Of a stretch of 63,227 nucleotides of DNA, positions 47,129 to 55,956 are shown piece after piece. Source of the stretch: Desulfurivibrio sp. (GTDB lineage: Bacteria; Desulfobacterota; Desulfobulbia; Desulfobulbales; SURF-16). Position numbers and translations under genes: made by a program. The DNA is taken from NCBI GenBank assembly GCA_003605035.1, contig QZKJ01000099.1, positions 1-63,227 on the forward strand, read 5' to 3'. Position 1 is the stretch's first letter. Every line of letters begins with the position of its first letter. Under the pieces are notes generated by a model. The model was given only the letters and a program-made list of their open reading frames with translations. It was not told the origin of the DNA and did no database searches.

Positions 47129-47369
47129 CGCGTTTCTTGACCTCCTCGATGGATATAATCCTGACAGCGTCGGCAACATCGAAGAAAACCCTGTAACGCC
47201 CAACCCGCAGGCGGTAATCGTATTGATGATTGGTAAGCTGTTTCACCTGTCCGACGTCCGGAAAATTGCCCAGCGTTGCCACCGCATCGTATATTTCGTT
47301 TCGAGTCTGCTTGTTGTCTATTTTGTCAAGCTGTTTGCGGGCCTTCTTTTTCCAGTTGACGCAATACAT
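47112..47369 (-). CDS. RelE/ParE-family toxin
   Basis: 85 residues: VNWKKKARKQLDKIDNKQTR, then LTNHQYDYRLRVGRYRVFFD, then VRIISIEEVKKRDDRTY, the RelE fold with the usual C-terminal basic residue and Tyr, consistent with ribosome-dependent mRNA cleavage. First gene of a leftward relE-antitoxin-csx20 unit. Its ribosome-binding site is weak. Confidence 0.9.
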   Translation of the reverse strand: MYCVNWKKKARKQLDKIDNKQTRNEIYDAVATLGNFPDVGQVKQLTNHQYDYRLRVGRYRVFFDVADAVRIISIEEVKKRDDRTY

Positions 47370-47586
47370 AAGTAATATATAAGTTATTTATAGGTTTTCG
47401 TCAAGCCATTCGGGCAGAATGCTTTCCCGAAGATCGAATCACCGGTTTATGAGGTTCATTGCTGGTTTCGTCCTCAAAAAGTCCTGTTTTTCCCGATGAA
47501 CGAAACCCTTTGACCGTGAGCGTGCCATAATGTATCATGAAAGAGTCAGAATGACCCTTATGACTATTTCCCAGGGGGTGAAAACA

Positions 47587-47865
47587 ATGTCAAAAATTTC
47601 CGTTGCCGAGGCCAAAAGCCATCTTTCCGAACTCATTGCCAGGAGCGCCCATGGTCATGAACGGTTTACCATCACCCGGCGCAACCGTCCGGTGGCGGCG
47701 CTGGTCAGCATCGAGGACCTGAAGATCATCGAACAGCACGAGGAGCGGCAGGGGCTTGCGGCAGTGGCCGGAAGCTGGCCTGATTTCACTGAGATTGCCG
47801 AGGCCATTGGCGATATCGCCGAACTTCGCAGCCAGGGAGGAGGCGGGCGTGATGTATCTCTTTGA
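47587..47865 (+). CDS. Phd/YefM-type antitoxin
   Basis: 92 residues from MSKISVAEAKSHLSEL, with CAGGGGGTG upstream; the frame's earlier Met residues lack this support. RFTITRRNRPVAALVSIEDL completes the Phd fold. Overlaps the next toxin gene by 14 bp. Confidence 0.88.
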   Translation: MSKISVAEAKSHLSELIARSAHGHERFTITRRNRPVAALVSIEDLKIIEQHEERQGLAAVAGSWPDFTEIAEAIGDIAELRSQGGGGRDVSL

Positions 47866-48256
47866 TACCGATATCATCACCAACATCTTCAAAAAAACTC
47901 CTTCACCAGTGCTGCTGGACCGGCTGGCCGGGACCGCGCAAAACGCCCAGCATATCTCCACCATCACCATCAGCGAAATCGTTTACGGCGTCTGGAAAAG
48001 CAGCAGGCCGCAGCATCATCTGCGGAATCTTGAGCAGATATTGCTGCCCGCCGTCAATATCGTCGGCTTCGACGCCAAGGCCGCTTATGTCTGCGGCAGT
48101 CTGCGCGCCCGTCTGGAACACGGAGGGACTCCGCTTGCCCTTGCCGACCTGGAAATAGCCGCCATCGCCATCGCCAACGATCTCACCCTGGTCAGCGGCA
48201 ATCTCCGCCATTTCGAGCGTATCAGCGAACTAAAAACGGAGAACTGGCTTGCATGA
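47852..48256 (+). CDS. PIN-domain toxin (VapC-type)
   Basis: 134 residues from MYLFDTDIITNIFKK (Asp about 5), with Glu in ITISEIVYGVW (about 42), Asp in LALADLEIAAIAIAN (about 97) and the closing LVSGNLRHFERI, a common VapC/FitB C-terminus. GAGG upstream. A GTG one codon earlier is a possible start. Confidence 0.9.
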   Translation: MYLFDTDIITNIFKKTPSPVLLDRLAGTAQNAQHISTITISEIVYGVWKSSRPQHHLRNLEQILLPAVNIVGFDAKAAYVCGSLRARLEHGGTPLALADLEIAAIAIANDLTLVSGNLRHFERISELKTENWLA

Positions 48257-48291
48257 ATTTCTCCGTTTGCTTCTTGACTTAACTTACCATT

Positions 48292-48579
48292 ATGAACACA
48301 ATGTATAACCCGCCGCACCCCGGCGAAGTGCTCAGGGAAGAGATCATGAAACCCTTGGGACTTACCGTCACCATGGCGGCTCCGCTGCTTGGTATCAGCC
48401 GCAAGTCGCTTTCCAGGATTGTCAACTGCCAGGGAGGCATCACTCCCGAGATGGCAATCCGGCTGGAAATGGCGTTCAAACCACGCGCCGAATCGTGGCT
48501 GCGGCATCAGATCGCCTATGATTTGTGGCAGGCCAGACAGAAGGTGAATTTTCATATCAACCCCATTGGCGGTAGATAA
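48292..48579 (+). CDS. HigA-family antitoxin without an adjacent toxin
   Basis: 95 residues: YNPPHPGEVLREEIMKPLGL is the signature of HigA/VapI antidotes, followed by the HTH (TVTMAAPLLGISRKSLSRIV) and PEMAIRLEMAFKP. A HigB toxin gene would be expected just upstream, but a PIN toxin ends 35 bp before it. It looks orphaned. Confidence 0.85.
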   Translation: MNTMYNPPHPGEVLREEIMKPLGLTVTMAAPLLGISRKSLSRIVNCQGGITPEMAIRLEMAFKPRAESWLRHQIAYDLWQARQKVNFHINPIGGR

Positions 48580-48643
48580 AAATAAGAACGAAAATGACGG
48601 CAATAGTCGAGATTCTTCATCCTCCATAAATCTTTCCCGCGGT

Positions 48644-48781
48644 TCACTCCATAAACAGTGAAGAGCTGTGGCAGACCGCCGGCAAGGTTTTGCCATGCAT
48701 GCAGCACGGCAGTTCCAGCGCCTCGGTGATAAACACTTGATCCTCCTCACTCCAGGAGATGATGATTTCGTAGCGGTTCAT
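48644..48781 (-). pseudogene. Truncated HicB-like antitoxin frame
   Basis: A 45-codon frame: MNRYEIIISWSEEDQVFITE, ALELPCCMHG, ending at a TGA. This is the first third of a HicB-type (partial RNase H) antitoxin, whose usual continuation (HGDTxEEALxNI) is replaced by KTLPAVCHSSS. No HicA gene is adjacent. The rest of the 350-bp gap before cmr6 shows no gene. Confidence 0.55.
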
Positions 48782-48930
48782 GGTTCACCGAGGATTGCTT
48801 TGATCTTCAGCACTACTTTTTTCCACTGCTTTTTTTGGCGTTGTGCTGTTAACGAATACATCTTTTTCGACGGCCCATTCCCTGATTCCGATTGAAAAAA
48901 AAGGCGTTTCTTGGGGCCTCTCCATACCGT

Positions 48931-50457
48931 TCAGTGCGATCCTCGACGCAATGCCTCAATCATGTCACGGCGTTTTTGTTCCTGCTTTTCCCGTTTGTTT
49001 TTTTTAAGTCCTGCCGGTGTCCAGCCTAACCGGTCAAGAATATTTTCCATAAGTTTTGCCGCCTGCTCACGATCTTCTACACTGGGCCACGACTTGGCCG
49101 TTTCGGCAAACCTGTTCATAATACCGGCAAAATCGGCATAACGGTTTTTATCCAATGGTGATTTTTCCTCAAAAGGGGCGAGTTGCTCTTGCAGGCGTCG
49201 CATGTTTTTTTCAATCTCCGGCAAGGCATCGAATTCCGCCTGCCGCCTCGCGACCTCGACCGCCTCTGCCTCCCGCCTCGCCTGCTCCAGCGCCTCCCGT
49301 TCACGGTCTATCCGCTCCCGTTCCGCCTGTTCCTTCTCACGAACCAGTAGCTCCTGTTCCTGACGAGCCAGCCGTTCCTTTTCTTCCTGTTCTTTTTGAC
49401 GGAGGATTTCGTCGGCGCTTTTATCAACCCGCATCGCGCCGTAGCCTACCGCGGTTTTCGCTCCGAAACCGAGCCAGTCGAAGGCGTGGGTGAAGGCAAC
49501 TTGCAGCAACTTCCGCCACTTCTCCCGCAGTCCTTCCGGCAACCTTTTTCTCTCGCACTGCACATGGAAGACAAAATCGGTCTCAGGCGGCACCACGAGA
49601 AAAAAATTGGGGACCGGAGATTCACAATCAGCTGGGGATTCTCCGTCCTGGTAATATTTACTGTGATGGGGATTCAGGATATCCACGCCAAGCTTGTTGC
49701 CCAGTGGTTGGGGAAAAACATCCCAGAAGGCAAGGGCGCCCCGGAAACTCACCGATTCGCGCAGTTTCTTGTCTGTTACCAAATTGGCGAGAAAGGAATG
49801 AGGATTGTCATGGTACTGGCCGCGTTTCCTGGGAGGCAGCGCGGCTTCCACTGCTTTCAGAAAGGCCAGTGCATCGTCACGCCCGAGTTCCTGGATAGCG
49901 GCAAGATAGGCATCTTTTCTCGCTGTTGCCATGGCGGTGAGCATTTCCACCCGGGGTAGCTTGCCAATGACGCCTAGGCTAGCGCTGGCCGCCTCTAAGC
50001 CGAAGAGCTGCCAGAGGGCGATCATGTCCCAACCCTTTCGGTCGGCTTCCGTGTCCATCAGAGCCAGTTCTTCGGCGGCCTTGCGCAGTACGCCCTTGAC
50101 CCCGCTGCCAGGCAGGTAAGGAAGGCCATAGGGCGAAAGAAAGGCAAAGCCGTTTTCCATCGGGTGTTCCATGCCCACGCCGGTCACAAAGGGCGAGGAA
50201 GATTTGGTCTCGACTCGATACACTTCTTTGCCCAGGCCGTCTGCGGTTCTGTTTTGGCGCTTATGAATTTTTTTAAGCAAATCAATGGCTGACTGACAGA
50301 AAGGCAGAACATGATCCAGTGCCTCCTTTTTCCTGTCTTTCGGGATTGACCAGTCATTGTTCCAGACCGGCAAATAGAGACAGAACCGGTGGCCGGGCGG
50401 TGACTGGCCGTCGGCAAGATGTTTATTCAGGTAATCAGGGATTGCGGGAATGCCCAT
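48931..50457 (-). CDS. cmr6: Cmr6, type III-B effector RAMP with a coiled-coil extension
   Basis: 508 residues, far longer than the 250-350 usual for Cmr6. Residues about 1-335 form the RAMP part, with GVGMEHPMENGFAFLSPYGL, the Gly-rich LPGSGVKGVLRKAAEEL (about 96-112) and a closing WLGFGAKTAVGYGAM. From about 345 a Glu/Arg-rich coiled coil (ILRQKEQEEKERLARQEQEL onward) runs to about 415, followed by a helical C-terminal domain ending in KKNKREKQEQKRRD. Start at 50457 has AAGGAG nine bases upstream; the frame's earlier ATG overlaps cmr5. Last gene of the operon. Confidence 0.9.
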   Translation of the reverse strand: MGIPAIPDYLNKHLADGQSPPGHRFCLYLPVWNNDWSIPKDRKKEALDHVLPFCQSAIDLLKKIHKRQNRTADGLGKEVYRVETKSSSPFVTGVGMEHPMENGFAFLSPYGLPYLPGSGVKGVLRKAAEELALMDTEADRKGWDMIALWQLFGLEAASASLGVIGKLPRVEMLTAMATARKDAYLAAIQELGRDDALAFLKAVEAALPPRKRGQYHDNPHSFLANLVTDKKLRESVSFRGALAFWDVFPQPLGNKLGVDILNPHHSKYYQDGESPADCESPVPNFFLVVPPETDFVFHVQCERKRLPEGLREKWRKLLQVAFTHAFDWLGFGAKTAVGYGAMRVDKSADEILRQKEQEEKERLARQEQELLVREKEQAERERIDREREALEQARREAEAVEVARRQAEFDALPEIEKNMRRLQEQLAPFEEKSPLDKNRYADFAGIMNRFAETAKSWPSVEDREQAAKLMENILDRLGWTPAGLKKNKREKQEQKRRDMIEALRRGSH

Positions 50458-50476
50458 GTCGTTTGTCTCCTTACGC

Positions 50477-50842
50477 TTATTCTCCACTGTCATTCACTGC
50501 CGCCGCGAACTGGCGGATCCAGCGCAACAGCTCCATGGTCTCCTCGGTGGCCAGGCGGTAGACAGAGGAGTCTTTGCCGTGGAGGAAGTTCATGATCTGG
50601 TGGAAATCAGTTGTCTGGCGACCAAGGAATCTTTGTGCCAACCAGTTCATGATATGCAGATTGAGATTGTTGTGATGGTCCTTGTTCTTGCTCTTGAAAA
50701 ACGCCAGCGTCTGCATGAGGCCGTTACCCATGACCAAGGCTGGTGCCGATTTGGAGAGTTTGACATAGTCGGTAGTGCAAATATCGCGCTCTTGCACGCA
50801 TCCCCAGGCATAGGCAGCCCGTTCCTGTTCAAGATTCGGCAT
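50477..50842 (-). CDS. cmr5: Cmr5, type III-B small subunit
   Basis: 121 residues, all-helical: QERAAYAWGCVQERD at the N-terminus, YVKLSKSAPALVMGNGLMQT and LAFFKSKN in the middle. It forms the inner filament of the Cmr complex. The ATG at 50842 with GGAGGAAA upstream overlaps the end of cmr4 by 14 bp. Confidence 0.93.
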   Translation of the reverse strand: MPNLEQERAAYAWGCVQERDICTTDYVKLSKSAPALVMGNGLMQTLAFFKSKNKDHHNNLNLHIMNWLAQRFLGRQTTDFHQIMNFLHGKDSSVYRLATEETMELLRWIRQFAAAVNDSGE

Positions 50843-51776
50843 TGTCGTTTCCTCCCGCAACAGTCAGAATCACCTGGCCCCGGCCGGTGGTGGCATCGCC
50901 GCCGATTTGCAGCAACATACCGTTGATGCCGGTCAGGGCTTTGTCCTTATCACCATCCACCAGGGTTGTCATCACCGCTTCGGCATCGAGTTTGTCTCCG
51001 TTCCTGCGACGATCCTTCGAGGCCATGGCCAGCGACACCAGAATGCTTTCCGGCGGCAGGTTCTCGGTGTAAAAAAGCCCGCCGTCCTGGGCGGTGCCGG
51101 TGATGTCGTCGATCCGCACATGGGGTTCGACCACGGTGGCGTTTTTCACGAAGAAGCGGAAGTCCTCGTCGGACAGGAGCACCAAGTCCTCTTTCAGTTT
51201 CTCCCGGAAGAATTTATAGGCCTCGTCTTGGGGCAGAGCATTTGCCGACAGCCACTTCGAAATCGTGCTTAATGCTTCATCCTTATGAGTTGGGTTGGCG
51301 GTAAACTCGAAGGATTCCAAGGCGACCTTATTGCCGGTCAACAGGGCGGGATTCACCAGACGACAATGGTCTTGTTCGGCACTGGGGATTTGCCAGTCGC
51401 TTTTCGCCCCGGCTACATTGAGAACCCGGGCGGTTCGGGCGAGGGCGCAGGGCGAGGTGGCGTAAACAAAGGCCCGTTTGGCGCTGCGTACCGGAAATGC
51501 GACTAGTTGGGCATCGCTGAAACTTACTGCTCCGGCGTGGTCCGCCGAATTTCCGGTCTCGGGACCGAAGATGGCAATGAGTTTCCCCTGCTCATCCTCC
51601 CATGCCTGGCTCAGATGATGGCGGATGGCGCCCTTGAGCCCGGATCCGGCCATTATCGGATACTCGGTGTGCCGCTCCCGCTGGATGGGGTTGTCGATCA
51701 CTCCCAGGGCCGTGCCCGCGCCCATGTGGACGGGGCTCACGCAATACAGGAAAAGCGCTCTCTGTTCCTGAAACAT
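50829..51776 (-). CDS. cmr4: Cmr4, type III-B backbone and target-RNA-cleaving subunit
   Basis: 315 residues of the Cas7 family. The loop GVIDNPIQRERHTEYP carries the Asp (about 28) that cuts target RNA in characterised Cmr4, and GSGLKGAIRHHL (about 45-56) is the Gly-rich RAMP motif. The C-terminus has LLQIGGDATTGRGQV. GGGAGGAA precedes the start. Because the cleavage Asp is intact, target RNA slicing at 6-nt intervals is expected. Confidence 0.95.
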   Translation of the reverse strand: MFQEQRALFLYCVSPVHMGAGTALGVIDNPIQRERHTEYPIMAGSGLKGAIRHHLSQAWEDEQGKLIAIFGPETGNSADHAGAVSFSDAQLVAFPVRSAKRAFVYATSPCALARTARVLNVAGAKSDWQIPSAEQDHCRLVNPALLTGNKVALESFEFTANPTHKDEALSTISKWLSANALPQDEAYKFFREKLKEDLVLLSDEDFRFFVKNATVVEPHVRIDDITGTAQDGGLFYTENLPPESILVSLAMASKDRRRNGDKLDAEAVMTTLVDGDKDKALTGINGMLLQIGGDATTGRGQVILTVAGGNDNAES

Positions 51777-51793
51777 AATTTCTTCCTCCCTTT

Positions 51794-52942
51794 CTAATTT
51801 CGCGGCCAGGCCGCAATGAGAATATTATTGAACCCCTCGGACCGGCGGGCAAGGTCTGGTTTTTCAAGTAATGGCCAAAGACCGTTCTGTACGAGACGCT
51901 GTAATCCGGCCACTTCTCCTTCGAGCCCATCCAACCAGTATACCGAGCCGGACGGCGCCACCCGCATGGCCGGTTTCGGGGCATGCCGCGCCAAGTCCCA
52001 GCCGCTCACCACCTCGACCCTGTTGACAGAGGCCGCTACCAGGCGGGCGGTAAACGTATCGCCGCGCCAGACGTATGTTCCGTTTTCATCCCGCAATCCA
52101 GGCAAACGCCAACCATCGGGGAAGAGCCCCGGAGAAAGCAGGACAACCCGGAACCGCTTCTCATCGGCGATGCGCTGCCAGGGCGTTTCCGGAAAATCCG
52201 GCCGGCAGTGACTGACCACCGCCCCCCGGCCATCACCGCCGAAGCGAAGAAGACCACCCTTGGGCAGACACCCCGCCGCGCCATCCACTCCAGCAAGGAA
52301 ACCGACCTCCTTTTTTAAAGCCACGGTCTCGGTGGTGTAGATCCGGCCTTCCTCGGCAGTCCGGCTGCAAGGGTCCATGGCGATGCCGAGCCGGTGATCG
52401 TCTTTCCAGAGGGTATCCAGGCCGACAAGGTGATTTTCGGCAAGCGGCTCGCCTCTCAAGTACGCGGTTAAACCAGCCCGATTAAGCCAACGCCCGGCAA
52501 AAGGTTTTTCAGGTTTTTCCTGGCGCAGGACCGGAAGCAGAGGCAGATCCGCGCCGATGGCCAGCGAAGCATGAAGTTGCCCGGGACGGAGATAATCGAC
52601 ACCATCCTGTCGCACCACAATATCTGCCGATTGCGGCAGGAATGGGTTGACTTTTCCATCATCCTTCCGGCCCAAGGTGAACATGCAAATACGAAAACTG
52701 CCGGGCTGCGCCGGGGTGCCGAGACATTTCCCAAGCGGGCCGTCCGGAGTGACTTTATTGCCGGCAAAGGCCGCGAGATCAACATCGCCGTCGTCTGCCA
52801 GCATCCGCGACCGGATCGCGCCAGCGGCCAGTGACGGCCAGGGCGGCATGAGGCCCTCGCCATGATCGCCGGCCTCGCCGAACAGGCGGTTGCCGCGCAG
52901 GTAGAGCACATCGAGCGGTTCGATAAAGAGATAGTCTGTCAT
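51794..52942 (-). CDS. cmr3: Cmr3, type III-B Cas5-like subunit
   Basis: 382 residues, with FIEPLDVLYLRGNRLFGEAG at the N-terminus and PPWPSLAAGAIRSRML, both typical of Cmr3. It caps the crRNA 5' handle next to Cas10. Its start overlaps the cas10 stop by 4 bp (ATGA). Confidence 0.93.
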   Translation of the reverse strand: MTDYLFIEPLDVLYLRGNRLFGEAGDHGEGLMPPWPSLAAGAIRSRMLADDGDVDLAAFAGNKVTPDGPLGKCLGTPAQPGSFRICMFTLGRKDDGKVNPFLPQSADIVVRQDGVDYLRPGQLHASLAIGADLPLLPVLRQEKPEKPFAGRWLNRAGLTAYLRGEPLAENHLVGLDTLWKDDHRLGIAMDPCSRTAEEGRIYTTETVALKKEVGFLAGVDGAAGCLPKGGLLRFGGDGRGAVVSHCRPDFPETPWQRIADEKRFRVVLLSPGLFPDGWRLPGLRDENGTYVWRGDTFTARLVAASVNRVEVVSGWDLARHAPKPAMRVAPSGSVYWLDGLEGEVAGLQRLVQNGLWPLLEKPDLARRSEGFNNILIAAWPRN

Positions 52943-55900
52943 TGCATGCCTCCCTGCTGTCCCTTGTTGCCCGTCCGTCCTTCGCGGGCCAGGAATTCGG
53001 CCACAGCGATAAAATCAGTGATGAACGCTGCCGGATTGTCGCGTCCGCTTCGGTCCTGAACGGCCAGGGCTAAGGAGGCCAGCTCCCTGCCAAGCGACGC
53101 ATGTCGCTCTTCAGCGGTTTTCCCCTTGCTCTGCCGTTTGAACTGATAGGCGAGATTGACGGCAAGCATCTCACCGTAGTTTGCCGTTTCAGCCAGCAGG
53201 GCAGCCTCTGGAAGTTTGGTCACCCAGTCCTGGATAATATAGGCCGCCCGCCGGGAAAGATCCGGAAAGGCGAAGGCGTTGCGCAGTGCGATCAACAGCC
53301 CCATCGGGCTTGCCGCCAGCGAAGCCGCCTTTTCGTTTCGTGACGGATCGAACAGCCAGGGGCAGGTCAATTCCACGGCGCCGCCCGACCGTTTGAGCAG
53401 GGTCACGCTGAAGGCGTCGCGGTCTCCCTTGTTCTTGGCCCGTTTTTCCGCCTGTCGCAAGGTACGCAGCACCATGCCGAGCGGCGCGGTGTGATGGGCG
53501 ACCACCGCGCCGGCCGAGGCGGTGGCCTTTTCGCCCATCATCCGGTAGAGGCGTTTTTTGTACCGCACATGGCCTCGACCGATGTCAAGGATTGCCTTCT
53601 CCTGGGAGAGAATGTTCCGCCACGCTTCCATATCGTTATCGGTGCCCCTTCCTGGGAAGATCCCGCCATACACCAGCCGCAGCAGGAGCAACACCGGCAA
53701 CAGATCGTCCACCGAAACCATGGCCAGGACGTCATCGCCGCCCGAGTAGAGAAGCTTGCCTTTGTAAAGGTCCTCCACCACGTGGCGGGCCAGTTCCAGG
53801 GAAAAGCCGTTGAGCGCCCCCGAGATGGCCATATGTCTGGCCGGAGACGGCGGCCGAAGGGCGGCGAGATATTGTTGCAACGCCTGGTTGTCGCTGCCCA
53901 GTTCAGCGGCCTTGCCCCTGACCTGGGAGTGCCAGGCAGCGGCAAAGGGAAGCCGGTATTTATCCTCGCTGCCGTTCAACCAGGCACCCATGCGGTCGCC
54001 GTCCATCATGATGAGGCCGTAATAGGCTTCCGGATTGTGGCCGAAGATCGCTTTCAATTCCTTTTCTACTTTATCCAGGCACTCTTTCGCCTGTTCCCGC
54101 TCATTCAGATCAACGCTGTCGGTACGTTCCTTGAGGTAATCCATGAAAGCCGGCAGACGGCGGACCAGCAAATTCGCATTTTTATCCTCCTCTAACAATC
54201 GTGTAGCCAATTTCCTCGGCAGAGCAGATTGCTCCCTGCTTTCGAGCTGGCTTCTCAATATCTCGGAAAGATCATTTCGTGCGGGTTGATCCAGCCACTT
54301 CTCCATGCTGGTGGTAAGCGCCATGGTGTGAGTGGAAACTACATAGCGATGCACGTCGAGGTCCACGGTCCGACGGACTGAATCCACGAACCGGCTTGGC
54401 CAGAGTCGTTTTACTGCGCAGAGGCCGCAAAGGTGTTCTCCCTTGCGGGCCCACGCCGGCTTTTCTCTGGCCACCCTGGTCCACAGGGTTCCGGTATCTT
54501 TTCGTTTGCCTGGTGGCAAATCAAGCTGCTCACGATTCGTGGTCAGCCATTCCCGTTCACCGCACAGGGTGCAGCGGTAGCCGTGCTGGAGAAGCTGACC
54601 GAAGGGCCGCGTTGATTTGGCGGCGGCCGCCAGCCGGTCGAGCAGATCATAGAGTGCCGGGTAAAGTACGCCGGGGTTGGGGCGGTAGATGGCCGCGTCA
54701 CCGAGGTCGATGTTTCCGCCTAAAATCTTCCAGACTTCGGAACCGAGGAATCCCGGCGCGTCCTGCTCCGGGAAGAAAGGAGCCATGGCGGCGGTCAACT
54801 CGGAAACATCCGGCGCCTTCTCTTTCCCTTCGCCGACCAGCGACCAGGGTACAGCGGCCCAGTATACCTCCGGGAAACCGGTCAACTGCTTCTCTGCCTG
54901 CGGGTAACAGACTACGTCCGCAGCATCCTCGCCCCCTTTGATTCCCGCCTCTTTCAGGAGCATTATCACGGTCTCCCGAGCCTGTTCCTGAACCCATGCC
55001 CGTACCCGATCCTTTATCGCATCGGCCAAGGACTTGGCACGATCAGTCGGCACAACAGCCATGAATCGGTTAGGAAGAGCAGCGGAGAAAAGTGGATTAG
55101 CGTCTGTTTCCCGTTTGCGCCATTCGAGGTTGGCAAACCATTCCTTGCCGATCCCCATTTCTTCCTGCAGCCAGAGGTCGACAAGGGGGATGCCTCGCAG
55201 TTGAGGGAAGAGCACGGCGTCTGGTCCCAACTCCTCACAAACCACCTTCAGACCCTCCCAGACCATGCGGGAAAGGAGATGGGAGCCGGCCCAGAGGTCC
55301 GAAGTGCTGCGAGCCTGGGCAATAAAATCCTGAACTGGGCCAAAGCTCATTGTGAGCAGTGCCGGAGTGTCGTTGGCGTCGGTGGCAAAGGCGCCGGCAA
55401 AGGCCGAGGCAAGATCAAGATGCGCCCAAATGGTATGATCCGGCACCCTGGTGTCGGCCGGGAGCAGCGACCAGAGGAGGTCCAGCTTCCGTGCCGTTGG
55501 GTCCGGGCCGAAACGCCAGAAGGCCAGGGCCGTGCCCCGCCAGTCGATCACGCTTCCGCGGTGGACGATGTGTTGCTCAAAATGGTCAGTGCTTACCGCC
55601 TTGAGATGGGCCGGGTCGAGTTCGCCGAGGCCGCCCTGGATGTCGATCCGCTCGCCGGAAAGTGGGTGAATGAGTTCAGGCTGTTCCGCGAACCGCACCT
55701 GAGCCCAGTGCTGATAACGGCCGCCTTCTTTTTCCTGCGGGAACTGCGGCCTATCCGCAGCGGCGGCCCAGTGATCTGCCCGCTTGACTCTGGCCTTTAT
55801 CCCGTCCGGGACGCCGTTGGGAAAGAGCGCCTTTTTCAGCTTCGCCACAGTGCCACCCTCATGCCCGGCTGGGTCACGGAGCAGCACCAATGCCTTTTCC

Positions 55901-55956
55901 GCCGGATCGTGAACCCAGGCCGCCACCTTGGTCTGCCAAAGAATATCGTTGGTCAT
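52939..55956 (-). CDS. cas10: Cas10/Cmr2, type III-B large subunit
   Basis: 1005 residues. A short HD motif is near the N-terminus (WVHDPAEKALVLL, about 11-23). The first Palm-like region has FGPVQDFIAQARSTSDLWAG. A zinc finger is made by CTLCG (about 461) and CGLC (about 508). The cyclase Palm carries IMMDGDRMGAWL and SGGDDVLAMV (GGDD about 737-740), intact, so cyclic oligoadenylate synthesis is expected. The ATG at 55956 overlaps the cmr1 stop (ATGA) and has GGGAGGG upstream. Confidence 0.96.
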   Translation of the reverse strand: MTNDILWQTKVAAWVHDPAEKALVLLRDPAGHEGGTVAKLKKALFPNGVPDGIKARVKRADHWAAAADRPQFPQEKEGGRYQHWAQVRFAEQPELIHPLSGERIDIQGGLGELDPAHLKAVSTDHFEQHIVHRGSVIDWRGTALAFWRFGPDPTARKLDLLWSLLPADTRVPDHTIWAHLDLASAFAGAFATDANDTPALLTMSFGPVQDFIAQARSTSDLWAGSHLLSRMVWEGLKVVCEELGPDAVLFPQLRGIPLVDLWLQEEMGIGKEWFANLEWRKRETDANPLFSAALPNRFMAVVPTDRAKSLADAIKDRVRAWVQEQARETVIMLLKEAGIKGGEDAADVVCYPQAEKQLTGFPEVYWAAVPWSLVGEGKEKAPDVSELTAAMAPFFPEQDAPGFLGSEVWKILGGNIDLGDAAIYRPNPGVLYPALYDLLDRLAAAAKSTRPFGQLLQHGYRCTLCGEREWLTTNREQLDLPPGKRKDTGTLWTRVAREKPAWARKGEHLCGLCAVKRLWPSRFVDSVRRTVDLDVHRYVVSTHTMALTTSMEKWLDQPARNDLSEILRSQLESREQSALPRKLATRLLEEDKNANLLVRRLPAFMDYLKERTDSVDLNEREQAKECLDKVEKELKAIFGHNPEAYYGLIMMDGDRMGAWLNGSEDKYRLPFAAAWHSQVRGKAAELGSDNQALQQYLAALRPPSPARHMAISGALNGFSLELARHVVEDLYKGKLLYSGGDDVLAMVSVDDLLPVLLLLRLVYGGIFPGRGTDNDMEAWRNILSQEKAILDIGRGHVRYKKRLYRMMGEKATASAGAVVAHHTAPLGMVLRTLRQAEKRAKNKGDRDAFSVTLLKRSGGAVELTCPWLFDPSRNEKAASLAASPMGLLIALRNAFAFPDLSRRAAYIIQDWVTKLPEAALLAETANYGEMLAVNLAYQFKRQSKGKTAEERHASLGRELASLALAVQDRSGRDNPAAFITDFIAVAEFLAREGRTGNKGQQGGMQ

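Noticed and set aside
48085-48750. 221-codon minus-strand frame over vapC and higA
   Set aside because: Opposes two recognisable genes; only its edge overlaps the HicB-like fragment, in a different frame.
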